A DNA stretch of 64,000 bases from positions 21,151 to 85,150 of the forward strand of contig CACYZM010000017.1 in assembly GCA_902778855.1 (NCBI GenBank). Direction: 5' to 3'. Positions 46,143 to 55,367 of the stretch are shown here, one piece after another (the first letter of the stretch is position 1; each line of letters starts with the position of its first letter). A model generated the notes under the pieces. The model was given only the letters and a program-made list of their open reading frames with translations, was not told the DNA's origin and made no database searches. A program made the translations under genes and the position numbers. The DNA comes from an uncultured Bacteroidia bacterium (GTDB lineage: Bacteria; Bacteroidota; Bacteroidia; Bacteroidales; UBA932).

Positions 46143-46889
46143 TCATGACATTCTTTGCCGGACGACCTCGAAGAGCAGGACCGCCGCCGCGACCGAGACG
46201 TTGAGCGAACCCGTCTCCCCGACCATCGGAATGCGCGCCCCCACGGTGCAGAGGCTCAGCACCGGCTCGGAGATGCCCTTGCCTTCCGAGCCCATCACCA
46301 GGGCCGTGGCTTTGCGGAAGTTCACTTCATACATCGAATCCTCGGCCTTCTCGCTCGCGGCCACGATCTGGAACTCCGAATCGCGGAAATAGTAGAGCGC
46401 CGTCCGCAGGTTGGCGACCTTCGCCACCGGGACGCGCAGCAGCGCGCCCGCCGAAGTCTTCACGGCGTCGGCATTGATGGCCGCGCCGCCCTTGGCCGGC
46501 ACGACAATGCCGTCGACGCCGGCGCACTCCGCGCTCCGCGCGATCGCGCCCAGATTGCGCACGTCGCTCACGCCGTCGAGCACCAGGAACACCGGATAGG
46601 CTTTCGTGGACAACGCATTTTCGACCATCTCCTCGAACGGCACATAGTCGATCTGCGCCAGGTAGGCCACCACGCCCTGATGGGCGCCGCGGACCATATG
46701 GTTGAGTTTCTCGAGGGGAACGAACTGATACGGGATGCCCCGCTGCGTCACTTCTTCGAGCAGCGTGCGGAACTGTTCGCCTTCCAATCCCTTCTTGAAC
46801 AGGATTTTTTCGAACTTGCGGCCTTGCAGCACCGCATCCGTCACGGGATGCATGCCGTAGAGATAATACGTGTCGTTGTGATTGTCCAT
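46143..46889 (-). CDS. rlmB: SpoU/TrmH-family 23S rRNA 2'-O-methyltransferase (RlmB-like)
   Basis: A 248-residue knotted (SPOUT) methyltransferase. An N-terminal substrate-binding domain (YLYGMHPVTDAVLQG) is followed by SpoU motif 1 RNLGAIARSAECAG, motif 2 LVMGSEGKGIS and motif 3 SLNVSVAAAVLLFEVVRQR. This layout matches RlmB, which methylates the ribose of G2251 in 23S rRNA; other TrmH-family targets cannot be excluded. Starts five bases after the metallo-beta-lactamase gene and is the last gene of the valS-tatAC cluster. Confidence 0.85.
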   Translation of the reverse strand: MDNHNDTYYLYGMHPVTDAVLQGRKFEKILFKKGLEGEQFRTLLEEVTQRGIPYQFVPLEKLNHMVRGAHQGVVAYLAQIDYVPFEEMVENALSTKAYPVFLVLDGVSDVRNLGAIARSAECAGVDGIVVPAKGGAAINADAVKTSAGALLRVPVAKVANLRTALYYFRDSEFQIVAASEKAEDSMYEVNFRKATALVMGSEGKGISEPVLSLCTVGARIPMVGETGSLNVSVAAAVLLFEVVRQRMS

Positions 46890-46894
46890 AGAAA

Positions 46895-48190
46895 CTATCG
46901 TCGGTCTGTCTTGAAATGAAGGACGCTGCGGACGGTCATCGACTCGTCGCGGGCGTCCAGTAAGGAGATGGAATAGCGCTTGCCGCCGGGCGTCACGTCG
47001 AGCACGACGTGGGCGCCGTCAAAGCAGGCGTGCGCGATGTCGTCGAGCCAGGGACTGCCGGCATCTTCGGCCCGGCGCTCCGCCGGGAAGATGCACGGGC
47101 AAAGCACCCGGTCGCCGGGATACAGGGAGCGCGACGCCAGGCGCTCCATCACGGGCGCGACATCGTGCAGCTGGTCCCAGACGCAGGTCACCCACACCTT
47201 CGGCCGAAGGGCGGAGACCAGGGGCGCCGGCATCGAATAGTGGCCGTGATGATTGACTTTCGCCACGTGGACCGGCACGCAGACCTTCGCCAGTTCCGCC
47301 TCGACATCGACCTCGGTGCCGTCGGGCTTTTTGAACGTGTCGCAGAAGTCGCCGGCCGTATAGAAACGGAAATCGCCGTAGGAGAAGACGAGGCCCATGC
47401 TCATGCCGTTCTCGTTCAGTTCCTGTTCCGGCGTCTCCACGAAACCTTCATAGAGATTGGTCACCGTCCCGTCGGGAGCGGCGATGCGGCCGCAGCCGCA
47501 GATGTTGCGCACCGAGAACTCCGGATAGCGTGCCGGATCGTGCTGCAGGGCGATCTGTCCCGTCTCCCCCACCCGGAACTTCTCGATTTCCATACCCCGC
47601 TGCTTCTGCATCCGCACGAAGAACGAACGGATGTGAGCCACGATGTCGCCCATATAGTCGTCGGGCATGGGCAGCGGGTCATTATAGTCGGGCCAGGCCC
47701 GGTCGACCGCCTTCCGGAAGGTCAGGCGCTCGGCCGCCTGCGTGAAGCCGCTCAGCGCGAAAGTCTCCCCGTTGCGGGTGACCGTACCGTCGTTGAAATG
47801 CGGATCGCCGGCGTGGTCGCAGTGGTAATGGGAGAGCATCATATAGTCGACGACGCTCCGGTTGGGATTCACGCGTTCCACGTACCGGGCGATCCAATCC
47901 CCGGAGTGGCGATCGGGCGACGGCAGTACGGGAACGGCCAGTTTCCCGCGTCCGATGGCATCGTGGTCGCCGCAGTCAAGCAGCATCGACGTACCGTCGG
48001 GGAAGATCATAAACAGGGATTCGGCCACGCCGGTGTAGATGAAATGCACCTGGAAATGGCCGTTCTTCCATCCTTTCAACGGCTTGCCGGCAGCCTTGTC
48101 GGAAGTTCCGGCCGCGAAAGCCGTCCGCCAATCCGCCATCAGCGCCAGCGAAGCCAGCGCCGAGGTCTTCAGAAAATTCCTTCTGTCCAT
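46895..48190 (-). CDS. Tat-signal metallo-beta-lactamase-fold hydrolase
   Basis: A 431-residue protein with a twin-arginine-like leader, MDRRNFLKTSALASLALM, cleaved near AFAAG, so a probable Tat substrate. The MBL fold shows MLSHYHCDHAGD near residue 118 (H-x-H-x-D-H zinc motif), a later YTAGDFCD strand and KVNHHGHYS with a further His, resembling ComEC/Rec2-type or competence-like MBL enzymes. It lies three genes behind tatA-tatC in the same tight operon, which supports Tat export of a folded metalloenzyme. Substrate unknown. Confidence 0.75.
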   Translation of the reverse strand: MDRRNFLKTSALASLALMADWRTAFAAGTSDKAAGKPLKGWKNGHFQVHFIYTGVAESLFMIFPDGTSMLLDCGDHDAIGRGKLAVPVLPSPDRHSGDWIARYVERVNPNRSVVDYMMLSHYHCDHAGDPHFNDGTVTRNGETFALSGFTQAAERLTFRKAVDRAWPDYNDPLPMPDDYMGDIVAHIRSFFVRMQKQRGMEIEKFRVGETGQIALQHDPARYPEFSVRNICGCGRIAAPDGTVTNLYEGFVETPEQELNENGMSMGLVFSYGDFRFYTAGDFCDTFKKPDGTEVDVEAELAKVCVPVHVAKVNHHGHYSMPAPLVSALRPKVWVTCVWDQLHDVAPVMERLASRSLYPGDRVLCPCIFPAERRAEDAGSPWLDDIAHACFDGAHVVLDVTPGGKRYSISLLDARDESMTVRSVLHFKTDRR

Positions 48191-48202
48191 AGCAAAGCAT
48201 AT

Positions 48203-50173
48203 TTACAAGCTCGCCCACTCGTCCATTTTGGCGTCGAGGTCGCGCTTGAGTTCGAGGTAGTTTCGGGTCAGTTCCATGATGTCGGCGTCGGGCGTCGGCG
48301 CAGCGAGGACCTTTTCGATGTCGGCCATCTTGGCCTCCAGCTCTGCAATCTGCTTTTCCAGCAAGTTCTGCCGGTTCTTCGCCCGCTTCTCCTCCCGCGA
48401 CTGCTGCTTCTGTTGCTGATACGTCTGTTTCGGCTTCGCCGGGTCTCCAGCGCGCGTCAGAACCTTTTCAGACCCGTCCAGGGCCGGGTCTGAAAGAACC
48501 TGCCGCTCCACCAGGCCATCCCGCGCCGGCGCAGCCTTCTTTTCAATATCTCGGAATGATTCTGCCTTTTTGCGGCGGAGGAAGTCGTCGACGCCGCCGA
48601 GGTGCTCCTTCACGCGGCCGTCGATGAACTCGTAGACCTTGTCGACCAGCCCGTTGAGGAAATCGCGGTCGTGCGAGACCACGATGATCGTGCCGTCGTA
48701 GGCCTGCAGGGCCTGCTTCAGAATATCTTTCGACCGGATGTCCATATGATTGGTCGGCTCGTCGAGCGCCAGCAGATTGTGCGCCTTGAGCATCAGCTTG
48801 GCCATCGCCAGCCGGGAACGCTCGCCGCCGCTGAGCACGGCCACGCGCTTGTCGATGTCTTCGCCCTTGAACAGGAACGCGGCCAGGATGTCACGCAGCT
48901 TCGTGCGGATGTCGCCCACCGCGATGCGGTCGAGCGTATCGAAGACCGTGGCCTTCTTGTCGAGGATATCTTCCTGATTCTGCGCATAATAGCCGATATC
49001 CACATTGTACCCCACCTTCGCCTCGCCGTCAAACGGCTCGAGCTCGCCCATCAGCACGCGCATCATCGTGGTCTTGCCTTCGCCGTTGCGGCCCACGAAG
49101 GCCACTTTTTCGCCGCGGCGAATCACAAGATTCGCGCCTTTGAGCACCGTCTTCTGCGGATAGCCGATCACGGCGTCCTTCACTTCAAACACCACGTCGC
49201 CGCTGCGCGGGGCGGGCGGGAACTTGACGTGGATGGCCGAGAGGTCTTCGTCGTCGATCTCGATGCGCTCGATGCGCTCGAGCTGCTTCACGCGCGACTG
49301 CACCTGGTTGCTCTTGGTGGGCTTGTAGCGGAAACGCTCGATGAATTCCTCGGTCTTTTCGATCATCCGCTGCTGGTTCAGATACGCGGCTTTCTGCTGC
49401 GCGATGCGTTCCTTGCGCAGCTCCACATACTGGGAGTACGGCACCTTATAATCGTACAGATGCCCCAGCATCACCTCCACCGTGCGGGTGGTGCAATTGT
49501 CGAGGAAACGGCGGTCGTGCGAGATCAGCACGAGCGCGCCGGTGAAACTCTCTTTCAGATAGTCTTCCAGCCACTGGATCGACTCGATGTCGAGGTGGTT
49601 CGTGGGCTCGTCGAGCAGCAGCACCTCGGGCCGGCGGAGCAGGATCTTCGCCAGTTCGATGCGCATGTTCCAGCCCTGGGAAAAGGTTTCGGTCTTGCGG
49701 CCGAATTCGTCTTTCTTGAAGCCCAGACCGGTCAGGGTACGCTCCACGGCTTCTTCCGTAGCTTCGCTCCGGGCGAGGACCAGCTGGTCGTTCACTTCGT
49801 TGAGCTCGACGATGAGCCGCTGATAAGCGGCTGATTCATAGTCTTCCCGACTCGCCAGCTCAAGTGATATTTCATCTACGCGACGGTCCAGGCGGTCGAG
49901 TTCTTCGTACACCGTCATCACCTCTTCGAGCACCGTGCGGCCGCGGTGATGCTCCATAATTTGCGGCAGATAGCCGATCCGCTGGCCGGCGGTCTGCGTG
50001 ATCCGCCCGGTCGTGGGACGCTGGATGTCCATGATCAGCTTGAGCATCGTGCTCTTCCCCGCCCCGTTCTTGCCCACCAGGCCGATCCGCTCGCGGTCGC
50101 CGATGTGCAGGCTTACGCCGTCGAGCAGCGTAAAGCCGCCGTACGCAACAGTGATGTCGTCGAGGGAAATCAT
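48203..50173 (-). CDS. ABC-F family ATPase (translation-associated), carrying a palindromic insert
   Basis: About 656 residues from ATG 50173, which overlaps the tatC stop by four bases. Two ABC domains without membrane spans: Walker A GKNGAGKST and GRNGEGKTT, signatures FSQGW and LSGGERSRLA, Walker B LLLDEPTNHLD and LALDEPTNHMD, joined by a charged linker. ABC-F proteins act on ribosomes. After domain two, a C-terminal coiled coil (EEKRAKNRQNLLEKQIAEL). Between them, residues about 550-577 (GLVERQVLSDPALDGSEKVL region) are encoded by the palindrome at 48451-48516 and recur in the second ABC-F gene. Confidence 0.9.
   Translation of the reverse strand: MISLDDITVAYGGFTLLDGVSLHIGDRERIGLVGKNGAGKSTMLKLIMDIQRPTTGRITQTAGQRIGYLPQIMEHHRGRTVLEEVMTVYEELDRLDRRVDEISLELASREDYESAAYQRLIVELNEVNDQLVLARSEATEEAVERTLTGLGFKKDEFGRKTETFSQGWNMRIELAKILLRRPEVLLLDEPTNHLDIESIQWLEDYLKESFTGALVLISHDRRFLDNCTTRTVEVMLGHLYDYKVPYSQYVELRKERIAQQKAAYLNQQRMIEKTEEFIERFRYKPTKSNQVQSRVKQLERIERIEIDDEDLSAIHVKFPPAPRSGDVVFEVKDAVIGYPQKTVLKGANLVIRRGEKVAFVGRNGEGKTTMMRVLMGELEPFDGEAKVGYNVDIGYYAQNQEDILDKKATVFDTLDRIAVGDIRTKLRDILAAFLFKGEDIDKRVAVLSGGERSRLAMAKLMLKAHNLLALDEPTNHMDIRSKDILKQALQAYDGTIIVVSHDRDFLNGLVDKVYEFIDGRVKEHLGGVDDFLRRKKAESFRDIEKKAAPARDGLVERQVLSDPALDGSEKVLTRAGDPAKPKQTYQQQKQQSREEKRAKNRQNLLEKQIAELEAKMADIEKVLAAPTPDADIMELTRNYLELKRDLDAKMDEWASL
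48451..48516 (-). repeat. Palindromic element inside an ABC-F gene, copy 2
   Basis: 66-bp sequence containing the perfect inverted repeat TTTCAGACCCG / CGGGTCTGAAA with AGGTTCT on both sides. Outside the loop it is identical to 62745-62807 at 57 of 60 positions and is read in the same frame, giving nearly the same peptide. It sits in the linker after the second ATPase domain. Confidence 0.85.
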
Positions 50174-50970
50174 GCCGCAGCCTCCGCTTCGTCGGTTTCG
50201 TCTTCGTCTTCCGGCTGCTCCTTCCGGCATACCAGGATACTGATGCCGTAGAGCAGGAAGAGCGGGATCGATGCGATCAGCATCGAGAAAGGATCGGCGG
50301 GCGTGATGATGGCCGCCAGCACGGCAATCACCAGTACGGCCCATTTCCAGCCGCTGAGCAGCGTCTTGCGCGTGATCAGGCCCAGCTGCGAGAGCACCGC
50401 CACCAGCGTCGGAACTTCGAACACGATGCCGAAGAGCAGCACCGTGGAATTGACCGTCGAGATATAGGAATTGAGCGAAATGGTGTTGGTCACCGCCTCG
50501 CTCACCTTGTAGCCGTCAAAGAAATTGACCATCAACGGCAGGATGATGCAGTAGCCCACCGCAATGCCCAGATAGAACAGGAACGAGGCAAAGAGGAAGG
50601 CGCGGCGCGTGGCCCGCTTCTCGCGCTGATAGAGCGCCGGGGCGATGAAGCGCCAGATTTCAAAGAGGATGTACGGGCAGCAGGCAATGATCGCGCACAG
50701 GAACGTGACGCGCATATGCACCATGAACTGCGTGGAAAGCTCGATGTTGACCAGCTGCAGGCCCGTTTCCATCCCGAACCACTTGTAGAAGAAGAAATCG
50801 GAACGGGTCGGGGCCAGGATGAGGTCGTCGAAGAGGAAATCCTTGAAGAAAAAGAGCACGATAAAAGCCGCGAGCAGGGCGATGATCACGTGGAACAGGC
50901 CCTGTCGCAACGCTTCCAGGTGCTCCCAGAAGCTCATGTCCTTGGATTCGTCGAGCTTCTCCTCGGCCAC
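50170..50970 (-). CDS. tatC: Sec-independent protein translocase TatC
   Basis: A 266-residue inner-membrane protein with six predicted helices. N-terminal MSFWEHLEALRQG is the conserved cytoplasmic TatC motif for signal-peptide binding, followed by hydrophobic segments (IIALLAAFIVLFFF and others) and the conserved VLFGIVFEVPTLVAVLS segment. The tail is acidic (EDEDETDEAEAAA). Ends by overlapping the ABC-F start by four bases and starts six bases after tatA; no tatB is present, the minimal TatAC arrangement seen in Bacteroidota. Confidence 0.95.
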   Translation of the reverse strand: MAEEKLDESKDMSFWEHLEALRQGLFHVIIALLAAFIVLFFFKDFLFDDLILAPTRSDFFFYKWFGMETGLQLVNIELSTQFMVHMRVTFLCAIIACCPYILFEIWRFIAPALYQREKRATRRAFLFASFLFYLGIAVGYCIILPLMVNFFDGYKVSEAVTNTISLNSYISTVNSTVLLFGIVFEVPTLVAVLSQLGLITRKTLLSGWKWAVLVIAVLAAIITPADPFSMLIASIPLFLLYGISILVCRKEQPEDEDETDEAEAAA

Positions 50971-50976
50971 GGCGCG

Positions 50977-51228
50977 CTACTTCTCCTCCTTCTTGTCGTC
51001 AGCCTTCTTGGGCTCGTCGTCCTTGACGATCTCGGCGCGGATTTCTTCGATGTCCTTTTCGGCATCCTTCATGCCGGCCTTGAAAGTCTTGACGCCCTTG
51101 CCCAGTCCGTGCATCAGTTCGGGAATCTTCTTGCCGCCGAAGAGCAACAGGACGACCAGTCCGATGATGACCCACTGCCAGACACCGATGACGCCCAGCG
51201 GAAGCATTACTGCAAATAAAGTTACCAT
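50977..51228 (-). CDS. tatA: Sec-independent protein translocase TatA
   Basis: An 83-residue TatA/E protein: N-terminal hydrophobic helix ([18 protein letters not shown]), the hinge F-G-G-K-K-I-P-E-L, an amphipathic helix ([19 protein letters not shown]) and a lysine/aspartate-rich tail. It forms the transport pore or membrane-weakening assembly with TatC. Twenty-three bases after valS and six before tatC, so in the same operon. Confidence 0.9.
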   Translation of the reverse strand: MVTLFAVMLPLGVIGVWQWVIIGLVVLLLFGGKKIPELMHGLGKGVKTFKAGMKDAEKDIEEIRAEIVKDDEPKKADDKKEEK

Positions 51229-51251
51229 AGTTGCTGGTATTTAGTTGTTTA

Positions 51252-53957
51252 TTATTTCTTAAGAGATGCCAGGCGTGCCTGGAGATTCTCGATCTTCGTG
51301 GTCGCGTCGGCCAGTTTCTTGCGCTCCGTCTCCACGACTTTCGCGGGCGCGTTGGCCACGAATTTCTCGTTCGACAGCTTGGCGTTCACGCCGCGGCGGA
51401 AGCCTTCGTAGCGCTGGATTTCGGCCTCGATCCTGGCCACTTCGGCGGCCACGTCGATCATGCCCTCGAGCGGCACGTTGAACTCCGTGGTGCCCACCAT
51501 GAACATCTCGCCGGCGCCGGAGAAGGCATCGACGGACGTGATGTCCGTGACGAACGCCATCTTGCGCACCACCGGCGCCATGGCGGCCGGGAAGGCGCCC
51601 TTCACCTGCAGGCTCAGCGGCGCTTTCGGCGCCAGATTCTTGGCCTGACGCAGGGCGCGCACGCCGACGACCACGTCGCAGGCCATGGCGAAATCGGCCA
51701 CGAGCTGGGCGTCGTATTCGCCGCCAAGCGGCATCTGCTGGAACATGATGGTGTCGTTTTCACCCCGCTCGGCCAGGGCGTGCCAGAGTTCCTCCGTAAT
51801 GAACGGCATCACGGGATGAAGCATCCGCAGCAGCGCGTCGAAGAAGCCGAGGGTCGCCTCGTACGTCGCACGGTCGAGCGGCTGCTGCACGTTGTCCACG
51901 AAAGCGGGCTTCACGAGTTCCAGATACCAGGCGCAGAAGTCGTCCCAGAAGCACTTGTAGGTGCCCATCACGGCGTCGTTGATGCGGAAGTTCTCATAGT
52001 CGCGGTGCGTCTGCGCAGCCGTCTGGGCCAGCTTGGCGCGGAACCATTCCACCGCCACGCGGTTCGCCTCGCTCTGCGGCACATCGGCCACCGTCCAGCC
52101 CTTCACGAGCCGGAACGCGTTCCAGATCTTGTTGCTGAAGTTGCGGCCCTGCTCCACCTGCGTCTCGTCGAAGAGGATGTCGTTGCCGGCCGAAGTGCAG
52201 AGCAGGATGCCCAGGCGGACGCCGTCGGCGCCGTATTTCTCGATCAGGCCGATCGGGTCGGGCGAATTGCCCAGCTGCTTGCTCATCTTGCGGCCCAGCT
52301 TGTCGCGGACGATGCCGGTGAAATAGACGTTGCGGTACGGAACGTCGTGCATATATTCCTCGCCGGCCATGATCATGCGGGCCACCCAGAAGAAGATGAT
52401 GTCGGGGGCCGTAACCAGGTCGCTGGTCGGATAGTAGTATTTGATCTCGGGATTGTCGGGGTTGCGGATGCCGTCGAACAGCGAGATGGGCCAGAGCCAG
52501 CTGGAGAACCAGGTGTCGAGCGCATCTTCGTCGTGACGGAGATCTTCGGCCTTGATGTTTTCGTATCCGGCGATCTGGCGGGCTTTCTCCAGCGCTTCCT
52601 CGCGCGAGAGCGCCACCACGAAGCGTTCCTCCTCCCCTTCCGCGGTCGGCAGATAGTAGGCCGGGATGCGGTGGCCCCACCAGAGCTGGCGGCTGATGCA
52701 CCAGTCGTCGATGTTCTCGAGCCACTGGCGGTAGCTGCCCACGAATTTCTCGGGGTAGAACTTGATCTCACCTTCGAGCACGGGCTTGAGCGCGATGTCG
52801 GCCAGGTGGCGCATCTTGACGTACCACTGCTTGCAGAGACGCGGCTCCACGGCCGTGTCCTGGTTGCGCTCCGAGTAGCCCACCTTGTTGAGGTAGTCTT
52901 CCACCTTCTCCATCAGGCCGGCGGCTTCCAGGTCCTTGGCAATCTGCTTGCGGACCACGTTGCGGTCGAGGCCGACGTAGAGCGGCGACTGGTTGCTGAT
53001 AGTGCCGTCGGGGTTGAAGATGTCGATGGTCTCGAGGTTATGGGTCTTGCCGAGGTTGTAGTCGTTCACGTCGTGGGCCGGGGTCACCTTCAGGCAGCCC
53101 GTACCGAACTCGATGTCGACATAGCGGTCTTCGATCACGGGAATCACGCGGTTCACCAGCGGGACGATGACCTTGTGGCCGCGGAGCCACTGGTTCTTCG
53201 GGTCCTTCGGGTTGATGCACATCGCGGTATCGCCCATGATGGTTTCGGGACGCGTGGTGGCCACCACGGCGTAGTAGCGCCCCTGCTCGTCCTGATGCAG
53301 GACTTCGCCTTCCTGGCCCGTGGGCCGGACGTTCTCCTGGTCGGCCACGTAATAGCGCAGGTAGAAGAGTTTGCTGTGCTCCTCCTTGTACACCACCTCG
53401 ATGTTCGAGAGGGCCGTCTGGGCCTTGGGATCCCAGTTCACCATCCGCAGGCCGCGGTAGATGAGGCCTTTGTCGTAAAGGTCGCGGAATACGCGGAGCA
53501 CGCTTTCGGAACGGATTTCATCCATCGTGAAGGCGGTGCGGTCCCAGTCGCAGCTGGCGCCCAGGCGGCGGAGCTGCTTGAGGATGATGCCGCCGTGTTC
53601 GCGGGTCCAGTCCCAGGCGTGTTCGAGGAACTGTTCGCGGGTGAGGTCCTGCTTGCGGATCCCCTGCGCGGAGAGGCGGCCCACCACCTTGGCTTCCGTG
53701 GCGATGGAAGCGTGGTCGGTGCCGGGTACCCAGAGGGCGTTCTTGCCCAGCATGCGGGCGCGGCGGATCAGCACGTCCTGCAGCGTGTTGTTCATCATAT
53801 GGCCCATATGCAGCACGCCGGTGACATTCGGCGGCGGGATCACGATGACGTAGGGCTCGCGTCCGTCGGGTTCGGAATGAAAGAATTTATGCTCCAGCCA
53901 CCAGGCGTACCATTTATCCTCGGTTTGGGCGGGATCGTATTTCGCTGAAATTTCCAT
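51252..53957 (-). CDS. valS: valine--tRNA ligase
   Basis: A 901-residue class Ia aminoacyl-tRNA synthetase. HIGH motif as PPNVTGVLHMGHMMN near residue 47, KMSKS as KLGRKMSKQLG near residue 555, the CP1 editing domain between them (TTRPETIMGDTA) and a C-terminal tRNA-binding coiled coil (VAAEVARIEAEIQRYEG). Length and motif order fit ValS and not IleS or LeuS. Minus-strand TAATTTTG near 53990-53983 is the promoter box. First gene of a probable valS-tatA-tatC-ABC-F-MBL-rlmB operon. Confidence 0.97.
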   Translation of the reverse strand: MEISAKYDPAQTEDKWYAWWLEHKFFHSEPDGREPYVIVIPPPNVTGVLHMGHMMNNTLQDVLIRRARMLGKNALWVPGTDHASIATEAKVVGRLSAQGIRKQDLTREQFLEHAWDWTREHGGIILKQLRRLGASCDWDRTAFTMDEIRSESVLRVFRDLYDKGLIYRGLRMVNWDPKAQTALSNIEVVYKEEHSKLFYLRYYVADQENVRPTGQEGEVLHQDEQGRYYAVVATTRPETIMGDTAMCINPKDPKNQWLRGHKVIVPLVNRVIPVIEDRYVDIEFGTGCLKVTPAHDVNDYNLGKTHNLETIDIFNPDGTISNQSPLYVGLDRNVVRKQIAKDLEAAGLMEKVEDYLNKVGYSERNQDTAVEPRLCKQWYVKMRHLADIALKPVLEGEIKFYPEKFVGSYRQWLENIDDWCISRQLWWGHRIPAYYLPTAEGEEERFVVALSREEALEKARQIAGYENIKAEDLRHDEDALDTWFSSWLWPISLFDGIRNPDNPEIKYYYPTSDLVTAPDIIFFWVARMIMAGEEYMHDVPYRNVYFTGIVRDKLGRKMSKQLGNSPDPIGLIEKYGADGVRLGILLCTSAGNDILFDETQVEQGRNFSNKIWNAFRLVKGWTVADVPQSEANRVAVEWFRAKLAQTAAQTHRDYENFRINDAVMGTYKCFWDDFCAWYLELVKPAFVDNVQQPLDRATYEATLGFFDALLRMLHPVMPFITEELWHALAERGENDTIMFQQMPLGGEYDAQLVADFAMACDVVVGVRALRQAKNLAPKAPLSLQVKGAFPAAMAPVVRKMAFVTDITSVDAFSGAGEMFMVGTTEFNVPLEGMIDVAAEVARIEAEIQRYEGFRRGVNAKLSNEKFVANAPAKVVETERKKLADATTKIENLQARLASLKK

Positions 53958-54041
53958 ATTCTCGATGATCGGGTTTATCTTGCAAAATTAATGTTTTTCC
54001 CGAAATAATCTTATCTTTGTAGGGTTCAAAACTCGAATCCC

Positions 54042-55355
54042 ATGCACAACAGGATAAACCTCGTCATTTTTTCGTCCTCGCTCCACGACAACCAGAGCGT
54101 ATCGGGCTCCCGTCAGGAGCTGTTCGAAGGGCTGCGCAGCATCGCGAACGTAGAAATCACCTACCCCTCGATGCTTGCCACGGACAAGCACTTCGCCGGC
54201 CTGTTCGACGGCGGCGACAAGGGCGGCCACTCGCTGGCGCACTCGGCGCACGAGAAAATCGTCTGCTTCATCGCCACGGGCGGCACGGAAGAGGTTTTCA
54301 AGGGGTTCGTCGACGTGATTCCCCGCCCCGTCCTGCTGCTGAGCGACGGCCTGCACAACTCGCTGGCCGCCTCGTTCGAAATCAAGACCTACCTGTCGCA
54401 GCTGGGCATCCCCAGCACGCTCTTCAACGCCCCGCTCGACTGCAGCCCCGAATTCTTTGAAGAGCTGAAAGAACAGCTGTTCGGTGGAACCGGCATCGCC
54501 GACACGCTCGAGCCTTCCGATCCGCTGCCCAAGTTTCCGAGAAGCGTTGTCAAGGCTTTCGAAAAAACGCGCATCGGCCTGATCGGCAGCGCCAGCGGCT
54601 GGCTCATCTCCTCCGGCATCGACCGCGAAGCGGTGGAAAAAGCCTACGGCGCCCGCTTCACCGACATCCCGATCGCCGAACTGGAGCAGGCCTACGCCGC
54701 CATCGGCCAGGACGATCCGCAGGCCACCGCCGTCTGCTACCGCATGGAACGCTTCCTCACCGGCGACCGCACCCGCGACGACCTGTACGACGCCGCACGG
54801 ATGTACCTGGCCCTGAAAGGCCTGAGCGCTCGCTACCAGCTGAACGCCCTGACGCTCAAATGCTTCGGCATCCTCGGCAGCTGCCGCACCACCGCCTGCC
54901 TCGCGCTTGCGCTCCTCAACGATGAAGGCATCGTCGCCGGCTGCGAAGGCGACATCCCGGCGCTTTGGACCATGCTCTATGTGAAATACGCCTACGGTCA
55001 GGAGGCCTTCATGGCCAATCCCTCCTCCTCGAGCCACAGCGAGCAGACCATCGACTTCGCGCACTGCACCATCCCCCTCGGCATGGTGCACGGCTACCGC
55101 CTCCCCACGCATTTCGAGTCCAACTCCGGCATCGGCATCGCGGGCAGCGTGCCGAGCGGGCGCTATCGTCTCGTGAAAATATCCGGCGCGAATCTCGACC
55201 AGTTCTACGAGGCCGAAGGCGACCTCATCATGAACACCAACATCCCCCAGCGCTGCCGCACCCAGATCCGCTTCCGCTTCGACTCCCCCGAAGACTACGA
55301 ACGCTTCTTCCGCGTCAGCAAAGGAAACCACATCATCCTCTGCCGCGCCTCGTAA
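54042..55355 (+). CDS. L-fucose/L-arabinose isomerase-fold protein
   Basis: A 437-residue protein resembling the C-terminal-type fold of L-fucose isomerase-like enzymes (VLLLSDGLHNSLAASFEI, a middle GLIGSASGWLISSGID Rossmann-like segment, then ALTLKCFGILGS and CEGDIPALWTMLYVKY, where Glu/Asp/His metal ligands of isomerases occur). It is shorter than true FucI and no fucose genes are adjacent, so the substrate is uncertain; a sugar isomerase or an inactive relative are both possible. Promoter TTATCTTTG at about 54010-54018 is divergent from valS. Confidence 0.6.
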   Translation: MHNRINLVIFSSSLHDNQSVSGSRQELFEGLRSIANVEITYPSMLATDKHFAGLFDGGDKGGHSLAHSAHEKIVCFIATGGTEEVFKGFVDVIPRPVLLLSDGLHNSLAASFEIKTYLSQLGIPSTLFNAPLDCSPEFFEELKEQLFGGTGIADTLEPSDPLPKFPRSVVKAFEKTRIGLIGSASGWLISSGIDREAVEKAYGARFTDIPIAELEQAYAAIGQDDPQATAVCYRMERFLTGDRTRDDLYDAARMYLALKGLSARYQLNALTLKCFGILGSCRTTACLALALLNDEGIVAGCEGDIPALWTMLYVKYAYGQEAFMANPSSSSHSEQTIDFAHCTIPLGMVHGYRLPTHFESNSGIGIAGSVPSGRYRLVKISGANLDQFYEAEGDLIMNTNIPQRCRTQIRFRFDSPEDYERFFRVSKGNHIILCRAS

Positions 55356-55367
55356 GAGACGGGGTTC

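Noticed and set aside
53988..55331. Long minus-strand open frame of 447 codons
   Set aside because: It is exactly antisense to the sugar-isomerase-like gene, rich in Gly/Glu/Val repeats typical of reversed GC-rich coding DNA, and has no start signal or family features.
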